Assembly: GCA_015060115.1 (NCBI GenBank)
Contig: SUZB01000001.1
Coordinates: 62,001 to 126,000 of the forward strand
Origin: Rikenellaceae bacterium
GTDB lineage: Bacteria; Bacteroidota; Bacteroidia; Bacteroidales; Rikenellaceae
Reading direction: 5' to 3'
Length of the DNA: 64,000 nucleotides
Part shown: positions 28,490 to 38,889 of the stretch, in pieces
Numbering within the stretch: the first letter of the stretch is position 1
Layout of the letters: each line of letters starts with the position of its first letter
The notes under the pieces: model-generated
The model's input: only the letters and a program-made list of their open reading frames with translations
The model's database searches: none
What the model was told of the DNA's origin: nothing
Position numbers and translations under genes: made by a program

Positions 28490-29794
28490 ATGAAAAGACT
28501 TTTCCTTTCTATTGTGTCGCTTTTGGCGGTTGTTGCTTCCGCTTCAGCGCAGGGCTATGTGCCTTCTGAGGAGAATATAAAGAGCCGTGAGGCATTTGCC
28601 GATGACCGCTTTGGTATCTTTATCCACTGGGGTATCTACTCGATGTTTGCGCAGGGCGAGTGGTACTTGCAGAATGCCGGTCTCGACCGCGACGAGTATG
28701 CCAAGGCTGCAGACGCCTTCTATCCCCACCGTTTCGATGCTAAGGAGTGGGTGTCGGCTATCAAGGCATCGGGTGCAAAGTATGTATGCATCACCACACG
28801 CCACCACGACAGCTTCTCGATGTGGGATACCTTGGAGTCGGAGTATAATATTGTAGATGCTACGCCTTTTAAGCGTGATGTACTCAAGGAGTTAGCCGAG
28901 GAGTGCCAGAAGCAGGGTATTGCTCTCCACCTCTACTACTCGCACGCCGACTGGAGCCGTGATGACTACCCTCGTGGTCGTACTGCAAAGGAGGTTACAG
29001 GCCGTGATGAGTCGAAGATTAACTGGCGCTCGTACTACGACTTTATGAATCGCCAGATTACCGAGCTTCTTACCAACTATGGCCCTATCCGCGCTATATG
29101 GTTTGATGGCTGGTGGGACCACGACGAGGATGCCACACCCTTCAACTGGGAGCTTGACGAGCAGTATGCCTTGGTGCATAGGTTGCAGCCCTCGTGCCTT
29201 GTTGCCAACAACCACCATCAGGTGCCTTTCGAGGGTGAGGATATTCAGATTTTTGAGCGCGACCTCCCCGGCGAGAATACTCACGGACTCTCAGGTCAGG
29301 CTATCAGCCGATTGCCCTTGGAGACCTGCCAGACAATGAATGGTATGTGGGGCTACAAGGTTATCGACCAGAACTACAAATCTACCGAAACCCTTGTGCG
29401 TTACTTGGTTAGCGCTGCGGGTAAGGGTGGCAATCTCTTGCTCAATGTAGGCCCTCAGCCCAATGGTGAGTTGCCCGCTGTGGCTGTCGAGCGAATGATG
29501 GATTTGGGCGAGTGGCTCAAGGCTAACGGCGAGACTGTCTACGGCACCGAGGCAGGCGATATTCGCCAGCAAGAGTGGGGTTGCACCACGCGCAAGGGCG
29601 ACCGTCTGTTTGTCCATATCTTTGAGTTGGAGCACGATGCTTTGTACTTGCCTTTGGAGTGTAAGGTGCTCAGCGCCAAGGTATTTGGCACGGACCAGAA
29701 GGTTAAGTTCCAGAAGGTGGCGGGAGGTGTCCTGCTTGAGTGTGGCAAGGTCGAGGATAAGGTCGATTATATCATCGAGCTTAGCACGAAGTAG
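28490..29794 (+). CDS. Alpha-L-fucosidase (GH29)
   Basis: 434 aa; signal peptide; RFGIFIHWGIYSMFAQGEWY; YVCITTRHHDSFSMWDT; IWFDGWWD; LLLNVGPQPNGELP. Confidence 0.92.
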   Translation: MKRLFLSIVSLLAVVASASAQGYVPSEENIKSREAFADDRFGIFIHWGIYSMFAQGEWYLQNAGLDRDEYAKAADAFYPHRFDAKEWVSAIKASGAKYVCITTRHHDSFSMWDTLESEYNIVDATPFKRDVLKELAEECQKQGIALHLYYSHADWSRDDYPRGRTAKEVTGRDESKINWRSYYDFMNRQITELLTNYGPIRAIWFDGWWDHDEDATPFNWELDEQYALVHRLQPSCLVANNHHQVPFEGEDIQIFERDLPGENTHGLSGQAISRLPLETCQTMNGMWGYKVIDQNYKSTETLVRYLVSAAGKGGNLLLNVGPQPNGELPAVAVERMMDLGEWLKANGETVYGTEAGDIRQQEWGCTTRKGDRLFVHIFELEHDALYLPLECKVLSAKVFGTDQKVKFQKVAGGVLLECGKVEDKVDYIIELSTK

Positions 29795-29829
29795 GCAATC
29801 GACCGAAAAACTGAAAATTCTTAATAATT

Positions 29830-29864
29830 ATCGCAGTCCCGAGTTGTGGATTGCGATTTTTTTT
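29830..29864 (+). terminator. Rho-independent terminator
   Basis: ATCGCAGTCC-cgagttgt-GGATTGCGATTTTTTTT. Confidence 0.8.
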
Positions 29865-29957
29865 ATATCTTTGCGCGATTAACGCGCGTTTACACTTTAG
29901 TGTAGCGTAAAGACCGATAGGAAAACAACAAACAAATAATAACAAAACTTTTTAACA

Positions 29958-32858
29958 ATGCAGAGTAAAGGTATTATTAAGTGGCTGGCGGCACTCTTGG
30001 CGCTGGCTTGTGTGTTCCAGCTCTCATTCACCTTCGTTACACGCAGCGTGGAGCGTAAGGCAGCAGAGCAGGAGAACCCCACAGCATATCTCGATGCTAA
30101 GTGGGATGAGGTTGTCTACAATCTTGGCTTGGTGAAGTACACCTACGCTGATTGTAAGAACCGTGAGTTGAACTTGGGTCTTGACCTCAAGGGCGGTATG
30201 AATGTTATGCTTGAGATTAAGGCTACGGATGTTATCCGCACCAACGCCGAGAACAAGGGCATCGTAATGGCAGATCCCGCTCTCTACGAGCGTATGGACG
30301 CCGCTTTGAAGGTTGCCTCGGCTGAGGAGAACGCTTCGGCTGTTGTTGATTCGTTCATCGCAGCTTATGGCGAGGGTGTTTGCTCTATCTTCGGTATGGT
30401 AACTGAGGATACCGCAGCTTTGGCTTCGGACCTCAAGGAGCTTATCGAGGGCTCGGTAGCAAGCTCATTCGATGTGTTGAACAGCCGTATCGACCTTCTT
30501 GGTGTAACTCAGCCCAACATCCAGCGCGTAACAGGTACCAACCGTATCTCGGTTGAGTTGCCCGGTGTTAAGGAGCCTGAGCGTGTAAGTAAGCTCTTGG
30601 CTTCTACCGCTAACCTCGAGTTCTGGACTGTTTGCGACCAGGCTGAGACAGGTGAGATTATGGATATCCTCTATGGCGAGGCCAACGGTATCGTTCGCGA
30701 CCACCTCTTGGCAAATGGCGCATCGGAGGATGAGGTAAGCCTCACCCCTGTAACCGACCTTCTCCACTACAACTTCGTAGGTTCAGTAGGTAGCGAGGTT
30801 TACGAGGCTGCGGTTCGTGCTCCTCAGGTAGGTGCTGCTGCTAAGGAGGATATGGCGAAGTTGAACGAGTACCTCGCTATCCCCGCTTTGGATCGCGCAC
30901 TTCCCAACGATGTATTGCTCGCTTGGTCTAACAAGAGCACCGACGAGAACTCTCGCGGTACATTCCTTCTCTACGCTTTGAAGGGTAAGAATGGCGTTGC
31001 AGCTCCCGTTCTCGATGGCTCAGGCATCACCAACGCTCGTGCTCAGGGTGGCCAGACTGGTGGTTTCGAGGTATCTATGACTATGGACGCCAACACTGCT
31101 GTTAAGTGGGGCGACATCACTGGTGCAAACATCGGCAAGCAGATTGCTATCGTTCTTGACGATTATGTTTATTCTGCACCTCAGGTAAACGACCGTATCG
31201 ATGGCGGTCAGTCATCTATCAGCGGTAACTTCGGCCCTCAGGAGGCTGAGGATTTGGCTTCGGTGCTTAATTCAGGTAAGGCTCCCGCCCCTGCAACTAT
31301 TATCCATACCGAGGTAGTTGGTCCTTCGCTTGGTGCACAGTCAATCAACGCTGGTCTTATCTCATTCGCTTTGGCATTCTTGCTCGTGCTTGTCTATATG
31401 GCATTCTTCTATAACGCAGCAGGTATGATGGCAAACATCGCCCTCTTGTTCAATGTATTGCTCCTTATGGGCGTGCTTGTATCGTTTGGCGCTGTATTGA
31501 CACTCCCCGGTATTGCGGGTATCGTGCTTACTATGGGTATGGCCGTTGATGCCAATGTCATCATCTTCGAGCGTATCAAGGAGGAGTTGCGTGCCGGCAA
31601 GGGTCTCTCGTTGGCTATCAAGGATGGTTTCTCGAATGCTTACTCAGCGATTATCGACGGTAACCTTACCACCATCATCACCGGTATCGTGCTCTTCTTC
31701 TTCGGTACAGGTCCTGTTAAGGGCTTCGCTACTACCTTGGTTGCAGGTATCATCACCTCGTTGTTCTGCTCTATCTTCATCACTCGCGTATTGTTGGAGG
31801 CTTGGGCAGCTCGTCGTGGTAATATCTCGTTCTCAACAAAGCTCACCGAGAACTTCTTGCAGGGTGTTAAGTTCGACTTTATCGGCAAGCGTAAGTACTC
31901 TTACATCGTTTCGGGTACACTTATCGTGCTCTCTGTAGTGTCGTTGCTCACCCTCGGTCTTAACCAGGGCGTAGACTTCACTGGTGGTCGTGCTTATGTT
32001 GTTAAGTTCCCCGAGAAGGTTAATATCACCGAGGTTCGTTCATCTCTTGAGGCTAACTTTGCCGAGGTTGGTGATGCTTCGAACACCTCTGTCGAGGTTA
32101 AGCAGTTTGGTGACGACAACCAGATTCGTATCGTTACCCAGTACCAGCCTGAGGGTCTTGATGGCGAGGCAGCTAACGATGTTGTAGACCGCATCATCTA
32201 CCAGAGCGTTAAGGATCACTTCAACTTGGAGGGCTTCGAGTTCGAGCACTTCCGCACTACTGGTGAGGACATCGCACAGTATGGTATTGCATCTTCTGAG
32301 CAGGTGGGTAGCGCTATCTCAAGCGAGATGACCCGCAACTCAGTTATCGCAGTGCTTATCGCGTTGGTTGCTATCGGTGCTTACATCGCTGTTCGTTTCC
32401 GCCGTTGGCAGTGGGCTTTGGGTGCAACAGCAGCTTTGGCACACAACGCATTGCTCGTTATCGGTCTCTTCTCAATGTTGTACGCTATTATGCCCTTCAA
32501 CCTTGAGGTTAATCAGGCCTTTATCGCAGCTATCTTGACCATCATCGGTTACTCTATCAACGATACTGTGGTTATCTTCGACCGTATCCGTGAGTATATG
32601 GGTCTCTACCCCAAGCGTGATATTCGCAACAACATCAACAACGCTATCTGCGCTACATTGTCGCGTACTATCAATACTTCGGGTACTACCTTGGTAACCC
32701 TTCTTTCGATCTTCATCTTCGGTGGTGAGACTATCCGAGGCTTCGTCTTCGCATTGATCCTCGGTGTGGTTATCGGTACTTACTCTTCAGTATTTATCGC
32801 AACACCTATCGCCTACGATTGCCAGCGCAAGAAGGCTTTGAAGGCTGATGAGGAGTAG
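29958..32858 (+). CDS. secDF: Protein translocase SecDF (fused)
   Basis: 966 aa; LGLDLKGGMNVMLEI; GMAVDANVIIFERIKEELRAGK; GVDFTGGRAYVV; TIIGYSINDTVVIFDRIRE. Confidence 0.96.
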   Translation: MQSKGIIKWLAALLALACVFQLSFTFVTRSVERKAAEQENPTAYLDAKWDEVVYNLGLVKYTYADCKNRELNLGLDLKGGMNVMLEIKATDVIRTNAENKGIVMADPALYERMDAALKVASAEENASAVVDSFIAAYGEGVCSIFGMVTEDTAALASDLKELIEGSVASSFDVLNSRIDLLGVTQPNIQRVTGTNRISVELPGVKEPERVSKLLASTANLEFWTVCDQAETGEIMDILYGEANGIVRDHLLANGASEDEVSLTPVTDLLHYNFVGSVGSEVYEAAVRAPQVGAAAKEDMAKLNEYLAIPALDRALPNDVLLAWSNKSTDENSRGTFLLYALKGKNGVAAPVLDGSGITNARAQGGQTGGFEVSMTMDANTAVKWGDITGANIGKQIAIVLDDYVYSAPQVNDRIDGGQSSISGNFGPQEAEDLASVLNSGKAPAPATIIHTEVVGPSLGAQSINAGLISFALAFLLVLVYMAFFYNAAGMMANIALLFNVLLLMGVLVSFGAVLTLPGIAGIVLTMGMAVDANVIIFERIKEELRAGKGLSLAIKDGFSNAYSAIIDGNLTTIITGIVLFFFGTGPVKGFATTLVAGIITSLFCSIFITRVLLEAWAARRGNISFSTKLTENFLQGVKFDFIGKRKYSYIVSGTLIVLSVVSLLTLGLNQGVDFTGGRAYVVKFPEKVNITEVRSSLEANFAEVGDASNTSVEVKQFGDDNQIRIVTQYQPEGLDGEAANDVVDRIIYQSVKDHFNLEGFEFEHFRTTGEDIAQYGIASSEQVGSAISSEMTRNSVIAVLIALVAIGAYIAVRFRRWQWALGATAALAHNALLVIGLFSMLYAIMPFNLEVNQAFIAAILTIIGYSINDTVVIFDRIREYMGLYPKRDIRNNINNAICATLSRTINTSGTTLVTLLSIFIFGGETIRGFVFALILGVVIGTYSSVFIATPIAYDCQRKKALKADEE

Positions 32859-32901
32859 TCAAAGAGTTACTCTTTGGGTTGATATATATAAATATATATA
32901 A

Positions 32902-32940
32902 ATATAGGTCGCATCTTCCGAGGTGCGACCTATATTTTTT
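32902..32940 (+). terminator. Rho-independent terminator of secDF
   Basis: ATATAGGTCGCA-tcttccgagg-TGCGACCTATAT followed by TTTTTT. Confidence 0.85.
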
Positions 32941-32941
32941 G

Positions 32942-33122
32942 TAGTTGTTAGTTTTTAGAGTTGCGCTCCACGGAGCGCAGAGGTTTTTTTAGACCATTAG
33001 GATTTTTTTAGACCATTAAGACCTTAAGACCTTAAGACCATACGAGGTCGGGTATCATTTCGGGTCTATTTGTCTTACTTGTCTTATTGGTCTTACTCGT
33101 CTTAAACTAACAACTAACAACT
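32942..33122 (-). repeat. Family A fold-back element, copy 9 (core 33041..33056 -)
   Basis: TACGAGGTCGGGTATC. Confidence 0.85.
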
Positions 33123-33208
33123 CTTTTTTCTCTCCTTCGATGTATAAATCTCATTTCTTTTTCGTATATTTGCGTGGATATATACATATTTCACCGAAAA
33201 CTATTAGT

Positions 33209-33664
33209 ATGGAAAAGATAAAGAGGTTTTTTAGCTGGTTGCGCAATGCAATCTCACCAGCCTATGTTACAATGTTTGTGGCAGCATTTGTGCTGTGGTA
33301 CATCACCAAACTTGGCGATACCTACACCACGGAGCATACCGTAGTTGTCGAGTCGCTCGGAACGGAGTTTGAGGTAGACTGCACCATTCGTGGCAAGGGA
33401 ACTAACCTTGTAGGCTACACCTTCCTTGGTCGTAGCTCGCACTTTGCGGTGCAGGATGGCGAGCTGATGTTCGACAGCGAGACTACAGACGAGGATGGCG
33501 TTAAGTATCGCCATATCTCTTCGGCTTCGCTTCAGCAGGCGTTGGCAGCGCGTATGGGCGATATCGACCTTATCGCCGTGGGTCAGGTGCCTCCCATCAA
33601 GATTGAGGAGGAGCGCCCCGCAATCGAGGTTATCAACCTTAATAATAATATATGTACAAGGTAG
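33209..33664 (+). CDS. YbbR-like domain protein
   Basis: Starts MEKIKRFFSWLRNAISPAYVTMFVAAFVLWYITKLGDTYTTEHTVVVES; overlaps start of coaE. Confidence 0.6.
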   Translation: MEKIKRFFSWLRNAISPAYVTMFVAAFVLWYITKLGDTYTTEHTVVVESLGTEFEVDCTIRGKGTNLVGYTFLGRSSHFAVQDGELMFDSETTDEDGVKYRHISSASLQQALAARMGDIDLIAVGQVPPIKIEEERPAIEVINLNNNICTR

Positions 33665-34245
33665 CAATTACGGGCGGTATAGGCTCGGGTAAGTCGAAGG
33701 TTGTGGAGCTTCTCGCCCAGCGTGGTGTGGCGGCCTACGACTCAGACAGCCGTGCTAAGGCTCTTATGGCATCGTCGCCCGAACTGCGAGAGCAGATTAT
33801 CGAGTGTTTCGGTCCTGCGGCCTACGATGGCGAGGAGGTAAATCGTCGCTATCTGGCCGAGCGTGTCTTTAACGACAAGGAGGCTCTCACGAAGCTCAAC
33901 GCCATTGTTCACCCCGCTGTTATGGCGGACTTCGAGCGCTGGGCCGAGGGTGAGGAGGGCAACTATGTCGTTATGGAGAGTGCCATACTCTTTGAGGCGG
34001 GTCTTGAGGGCTCGTTTGATGCCACCGTCTCGGTTATGGCACCTGAGGAGTTGCGCTTGGAGCGTGCTATGAAGCGTGATGGCGCCACCGAGGAGCAGAT
34101 TCGTGAGCGTATGCGAAACCAACTCTCTGACGAGGAGCGTTGCGACCGCTCGACATTCGCTATTGTAAATATCGAGCTCGACGACTTAGAAGATGATGTC
34201 GAGCAACTACATCGCCGACTTAGCTATGATTCTCAATCCCGCTAA
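33652..34245 (+). CDS. coaE: Dephospho-CoA kinase
   Basis: MYKVAITGGIGSGKSKVVELLAQRGVAAYDSDSRAK. Confidence 0.95.
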   Translation: MYKVAITGGIGSGKSKVVELLAQRGVAAYDSDSRAKALMASSPELREQIIECFGPAAYDGEEVNRRYLAERVFNDKEALTKLNAIVHPAVMADFERWAEGEEGNYVVMESAILFEAGLEGSFDATVSVMAPEELRLERAMKRDGATEEQIRERMRNQLSDEERCDRSTFAIVNIELDDLEDDVEQLHRRLSYDSQSR

Positions 34246-35065
34246 TATCAACCTTCGCGAGAGCCAGATTATGGCTATCGTAAACCTTACGCCCGACTCG
34301 TTCTACGCAGCAAGTCGCAACATCTCGTATGAGCAGGTGCGATTGCGTGTTGAGCAGACCATCAGCGAGGGTGCTACGATTGTCGACCTTGGTGGCTACT
34401 CTTCGCGCCCCGGTGCCGAGGATGTGTCGCTCGACGAGGAGTGGGAGCGCTTGCAGATGGGTCTTGAGGCGGTATCGCGCTCCGAGATGAGTGTGGTGGT
34501 TTCGATAGATACCTTCCGCTCCGAGATTGTCTGTCGTGCTTATGAGGAGTATGGCCCATTTATCGTGAACGATATCTCGGCCGGTGAACTCGACCAAGAT
34601 ATGCTTAATGTTGTTGCCCGCCTTGGCCTTCCCTATATCGCTATGCACATGAGGGGCAATCCGCGTAGCATGTCCGCACTCACCGAATATAAAGATGGCG
34701 TGGTGAGTGGTGTTCGCGATTACTTTGTTGAGCGTAGCCGTGAGATGCTCGATGCTGGTATCTCGCCAAATAATATAATCCTCGACCCCGGCTTCGGCTT
34801 TGCTAAGACTACGGAGCAGAATATGGAGCTCTTGGGTGGCTTGGGCGCTATCCGTGAGTTGGGCTACCCGCTGTTGGTTGGTGTGTCGCGTAAGTCGATG
34901 ATTTACTTGCCTTTGGGTATCACTTCAGATGAGGCTCTCGCAGGCTCTTTAGCCCTTGCGTGGGAGGCTCTTAGAGGTGGTGATGCTATCTTGCGTGTCC
35001 ACGATGTCAGGGAGAGTCGTCAGGTTGTCGATCTCTTCAAATATTATAAGTCAGCTGCACTATGA
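34193..35065 (+). CDS. folP: Dihydropteroate synthase
   Basis: IMAIVNLTPDSFYAASR; ATIVDLGGYSSRPGAE; NDISAG; ILDPGFGFAKT; start may be 34229. Confidence 0.95.
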   Translation: MMSSNYIADLAMILNPANINLRESQIMAIVNLTPDSFYAASRNISYEQVRLRVEQTISEGATIVDLGGYSSRPGAEDVSLDEEWERLQMGLEAVSRSEMSVVVSIDTFRSEIVCRAYEEYGPFIVNDISAGELDQDMLNVVARLGLPYIAMHMRGNPRSMSALTEYKDGVVSGVRDYFVERSREMLDAGISPNNIILDPGFGFAKTTEQNMELLGGLGAIRELGYPLLVGVSRKSMIYLPLGITSDEALAGSLALAWEALRGGDAILRVHDVRESRQVVDLFKYYKSAAL

Positions 35066-35712
35066 TTAAAGTTGAGGGTATCAAGAAGCGTTTCGACGAC
35101 TTGGAGGTGTTGCATGGTGTCTCGTTGGAGGTCAAGCGTGGCGAGATTGTGTCGTTGGTGGGTGCAAGTGGTGCCGGCAAGACGACACTTTTGCAGATTA
35201 TAGGCACGCTGATGAAGGCCGATGAGGGTCGTGTTACGATTGATGGCATCTCGCCTGAGGGTCTTGACGATAAGGCTCTTTCGATGTTCCGTAACCTCAA
35301 GATTGGCTTTGTCTTTCAGTTTCACCACCTCTTGGAGGAGTTCTCGGCAAGAGAGAATGTTATGCTGCCGATGCTTATCGCTGGCGTTAAGCAGAGCGAT
35401 GCCAAGGAGCGTGCCGATGAGCTCTTAGCCTTGGTGGCAATGTCGCACCGTGCGGAGCATAAGCCCTCGGCGATGTCGGGTGGCGAGCAGCAGCGTGTTG
35501 CCGTAGCTCGTGCCTTGGCCAATAACCCCGCTGTGGTGCTTGCCGATGAGCCTACGGGAAATCTCGATAGTGCTACGCGCGATGAGCTTCAGCGCCTATT
35601 CTTCACACTCCGCGAGCGCACGGGGCAGACCTTTATCATCGTTACGCACGACGAGAAACTCGCCTCGATGTCTGACCGCAAAATCGTTATGAGCGATGGA
35701 CGCATCCTTTGA
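35062..35712 (+). CDS. ABC transporter ATP-binding protein (LolD-like)
   Basis: VGASGAGKTTLLQIIGTL; SGGEQQRVAVARALANNPAVVLADEPTGNLDS. Confidence 0.92.
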   Translation: MIKVEGIKKRFDDLEVLHGVSLEVKRGEIVSLVGASGAGKTTLLQIIGTLMKADEGRVTIDGISPEGLDDKALSMFRNLKIGFVFQFHHLLEEFSARENVMLPMLIAGVKQSDAKERADELLALVAMSHRAEHKPSAMSGGEQQRVAVARALANNPAVVLADEPTGNLDSATRDELQRLFFTLRERTGQTFIIVTHDEKLASMSDRKIVMSDGRIL

Positions 35713-35713
35713 T

Positions 35714-36484
35714 ATGCCTCGCGAGGAGCTGCGCGCCTTGCTTGAGGAGCTTCACGACAAATACAATACACCGGATTTTATCGAGGCCGACCCTATCAGC
35801 GTGCCTCACTCGTTTAGCGCACCCCTCGACAGAGAGGTAGCTGGCTTTTTGGCTGCCACTATCGCTTGGGGCAACCGCAAGGCTATCGTCAAGAGTGCCC
35901 ACCGTATGATGCGCTTTATGGATAACGCCCCTGCGGATTTTGTGCTTAACGCCTCGGATGCGGAGTTGGAGCACCTCTCGGCGTATGTCCACCGCACCTT
36001 CAATGGCGAAGATTTCAAGACCTTTGTGCGTGGTCTTGGCCATATTATTCGGGGGTGGGGTAGCGTTGGCGGCTACTTCGAGAGGGGCTATGCCGAGCAT
36101 AACGACCTGCGCCCTGTGTTATCGTCATTCCGTCGTGATTTCTTTGCTGTTGAGCACCTTACGCACGCCGAGAAGCACCTCTCGTCAATAGATAAGGGTG
36201 CTGCGTGCAAGCGCCTCTGTATGTATCTTAGGTGGTTTGTCCGCAAGGATGATCGTGGCGTGGATTTTGGTCAGTGGCAGGGGATACCTATGTCGGCACT
36301 CTATATGCCTCTCGACCTGCATACTGGTCGCCTTGGCCGTGCTTTTGGCCTTCTAAGGCGCAAGCAGAGCGACTGGAAGGCTGTCGAGGAGCTTACCGCC
36401 TCGTTGCGCGAGTTCTCGGCAGAGGACCCCACACGCTACGACTATTCGTTGTTTGGCGCAGGCATTACCCAACTCTTCGACTGA
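35714..36484 (+). CDS. TIGR02757 family protein (DUF2400)
   Basis: MPREELRALLEELHDKYNTPDFIEADPISVPHSF...VAGFLAATIAWGNRKAIVKSAHRMM; ORF could extend to 35696. Confidence 0.8.
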   Translation: MPREELRALLEELHDKYNTPDFIEADPISVPHSFSAPLDREVAGFLAATIAWGNRKAIVKSAHRMMRFMDNAPADFVLNASDAELEHLSAYVHRTFNGEDFKTFVRGLGHIIRGWGSVGGYFERGYAEHNDLRPVLSSFRRDFFAVEHLTHAEKHLSSIDKGAACKRLCMYLRWFVRKDDRGVDFGQWQGIPMSALYMPLDLHTGRLGRAFGLLRRKQSDWKAVEELTASLREFSAEDPTRYDYSLFGAGITQLFD

Positions 36485-36485
36485 T

Positions 36486-37184
36486 ATGTTTAGGTTCAAG
36501 TGCTTCGATGTTCGTGATGAGCGCTCTGCAATGAAGGTGGGCACCGATGGTGTCTTGCTTGGTGCGTGGGCAGATGTCGCTGCGGATTGCCATATCCTCG
36601 ATATTGGCACAGGCTCAGGCATCATCGCTATGATGGTGGCTCAGCGCAACCACGAGGCACAAATCATCGGAATAGATATCGATGCGGGCGCTACGGAGGA
36701 TGCCCGCGAGAATGTTCAGCGCACGCCTTGGCGTGAGCGTATTATGATAGTGCAGAGCGATATAGCTCTCTTCGATAGGTCGGAAAAGTTCGACCATATA
36801 GTGTCAAATCCTCCATATTTCAACTCCTCGTTGCACTCGCCATCGGCAGAGCGCACTGTGGCACGCCACACCGCATCGTTAGACTTTGCTCAGCTTGTTA
36901 GGTCTGCTTGTCGCCTTTTGCGCAAGGGTGGGCGATTGAGCGTTATCCTGCCTACGAGCGAGGCGTGGCGATTTCGTTTCGAGGCATTTGGGCATCTGCA
37001 TCTTAGGCGCTTAACCGATGTTGTAACCAAGGAGGGTGGCTCTCCACAACGCACCTTGATGGAGTTTCAATTAACCGAGTCTACGCCTATGCCCCGATGT
37101 TCAACGCTTACGATACATAACGCTGATGGCTCATATTCCGAAGATTATCAGCATCTAACCAACGATTTCTACCTTAAATTTTGA
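36486..37184 (+). CDS. trmN6: tRNA1(Val) (adenine(37)-N6)-methyltransferase
   Basis: MFRFKCFDVRDERSAMKVGTDGVLLGAWAD; ILDIGTGSGIIAMMVAQR; FDHIVSNPPYF. Confidence 0.9.
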   Translation: MFRFKCFDVRDERSAMKVGTDGVLLGAWADVAADCHILDIGTGSGIIAMMVAQRNHEAQIIGIDIDAGATEDARENVQRTPWRERIMIVQSDIALFDRSEKFDHIVSNPPYFNSSLHSPSAERTVARHTASLDFAQLVRSACRLLRKGGRLSVILPTSEAWRFRFEAFGHLHLRRLTDVVTKEGGSPQRTLMEFQLTESTPMPRCSTLTIHNADGSYSEDYQHLTNDFYLKF

Positions 37185-37318
37185 TTTCGCCTAAAAAGTG
37201 AGTATCTTTGGCATCATAATGATGCACATTTAGCAGTAATCTCTTGCAATAAATAGGCTCGCAAGTGATGAAAGCTAATTTCTTTTTACTACCTTTGTCA
37301 AAATAACCGAAAAAAATT

Positions 37319-38206
37319 ATGAAGCGATATTTTGCAATATTTACCCTTTTGATTCTCTCGATGGTGGGTGCTGAGCTCTCGGCACAGCAGCTTGTCAAGA
37401 AGCGCATCGGTATGTATAAGGAGAATGGTAAGGTTGTGCTCTCGGAGGCGCAGACCTCGTTGGTTGTAGACCTCGTTGTCGAGGAGGAGCACTTTGTGTC
37501 GGGCCCCTATGCCCGCTATGCTCAGAAGCTCTTAGGCACACGCGCCTCGTTGGTGGATTATTCAGCCTACGACATCGTTGAGGCGAATGTCGCTATTGCC
37601 GAGGATGGCGAGTTTATGGCCACCGAGCGCCCTAAGAGTAGTGCCGAGGAGGTGCAGAGCCTAAAGGGTGGTAAGCGCCACTTTGCCAATGTCTTGCCCG
37701 ACCGTCTACGCCGTGGCGACAGGAAGAACGATGATTTGGCGGAGGAGGCTGCCGACGAGATTTTCGCTTTGCGTCGTGCTCGTCTCGACCTCGTTACCGG
37801 TGAGATGGGCGATGGTGCCTATGGCGCTGGCTTGGAGAGTGCCCTGAAGGAGATTGACCGCTTGGAGCAGAGCTATATGGAGCTATTCTACGGCAAGCGC
37901 ACCCTGCAGCGTACCACAGAGCGTATTGTTGTGCCTGTGGCAGATAGCCTCCACAACTATGTCGTTGCCCGCTTCAACACCGAGAAGGGCGTAGTGTCGA
38001 AAGATGACCTCTCGGGCGAGGTTGTGGTGGTAAATATCGCACCCTCGGAGATGAACTACCCCGAAGGCGAGAAGCAGGGAAAAATCGTCTACCGCTATGC
38101 TAACAACGCCACCGTTACGGTAGCTTTGTCGGGCGATATGCTCTGTCGCAGAGTCTTGCCTATCTATGAGTTTGGCCATTCGGTATACTATAAGAAGCCT
38201 TGGTAA
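37319..38206 (+). CDS. Secreted protein, DUF4831-like
   Basis: 295 aa with signal peptide; ADEIFALRRARLDLVTGEMGDGAYGAGLESALKEIDRLEQSYMELFYGK. Confidence 0.6.
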   Translation: MKRYFAIFTLLILSMVGAELSAQQLVKKRIGMYKENGKVVLSEAQTSLVVDLVVEEEHFVSGPYARYAQKLLGTRASLVDYSAYDIVEANVAIAEDGEFMATERPKSSAEEVQSLKGGKRHFANVLPDRLRRGDRKNDDLAEEAADEIFALRRARLDLVTGEMGDGAYGAGLESALKEIDRLEQSYMELFYGKRTLQRTTERIVVPVADSLHNYVVARFNTEKGVVSKDDLSGEVVVVNIAPSEMNYPEGEKQGKIVYRYANNATVTVALSGDMLCRRVLPIYEFGHSVYYKKPW

Positions 38207-38207
38207 G

Positions 38208-38855
38208 ATGGATAATACCCAGAGAATGATTGAGTTGCTCGGCCGTCTGCGCAAGCAGATGAATGGCGCTGTCTCGGAGAGTATGGCAACAAATGGCGAG
38301 CAGTATGGCCTAAACTATGGCGTTAGCGTGGCCACCGTGCGCGAGATTGTCGCCTCGGAGGCTAAGGATTATGAGTTTGCGAAGTATCTCTACCGCCAGC
38401 AGGTGCGCGAGCTAAAGCTGGCAGCTTGCCATATCGCCGACCCCAAGAGCGTTGATACCCACGAATTTCCCTTTTGGTCGCGCGGTATTCGCAATGCCGA
38501 GTTAGCCGAGGAGCTTGCCTTTGCACTTCTATCGAAAATCTATGATATCAACTCGCTGATGGGCATCTGGACAACGGAGAGCAACGAGATGGTGGCCTAC
38601 GCAGCACTTATGGCCGCCTCGCGTAACGAGCGTACAACGACCGAGGTGGCGTTTATCGCTGTCGAGAATGCTGTGAGGGCTAACCCCCAGTCGGCATATA
38701 TAGCCGATGGCGTGGTGGCTCTGGTCTGCTATATCGCTTCGCGCGATAAGTCGGTTAAGGTGGGTTTGCCACACCTTATGGAGCGCCTTGCACCGTGTCC
38801 TACGAAGACGAAGATTGAGGAGGAGCTTGCCTGGCGATTGGAATATATAGAGTAA
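38208..38855 (+). CDS. DNA alkylation repair (AlkD-like, HEAT-repeat) family protein
   Basis: MDNTQRMIELLGRLRKQMNGAVSESMATNGEQYGLNYGVSVATVREIV...; predicted helical repeats. Confidence 0.5.
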   Translation: MDNTQRMIELLGRLRKQMNGAVSESMATNGEQYGLNYGVSVATVREIVASEAKDYEFAKYLYRQQVRELKLAACHIADPKSVDTHEFPFWSRGIRNAELAEELAFALLSKIYDINSLMGIWTTESNEMVAYAALMAASRNERTTTEVAFIAVENAVRANPQSAYIADGVVALVCYIASRDKSVKVGLPHLMERLAPCPTKTKIEEELAWRLEYIE

Positions 38856-38861
38856 ACTTTC

Positions 38862-38889
38862 AGCCTATCCCCGTGGGGTAGGCTTTTTA
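38862..38889 (+). terminator. Rho-independent terminator
   Basis: AGCCTATCCCC-gtg-GGGTAGGCTTTTT. Confidence 0.75.

Noticed and set aside
29958-32858. Possible gene-fusion novelty of SecD-SecF
   Set aside because: SecDF fusion is common in Bacteroidetes; ordinary.
33652-37184. Overlapping starts in coaE-folP-lolD-TIGR02757-trmN6
   Set aside because: Small overlaps typical of a compact operon with translational coupling; not unusual.
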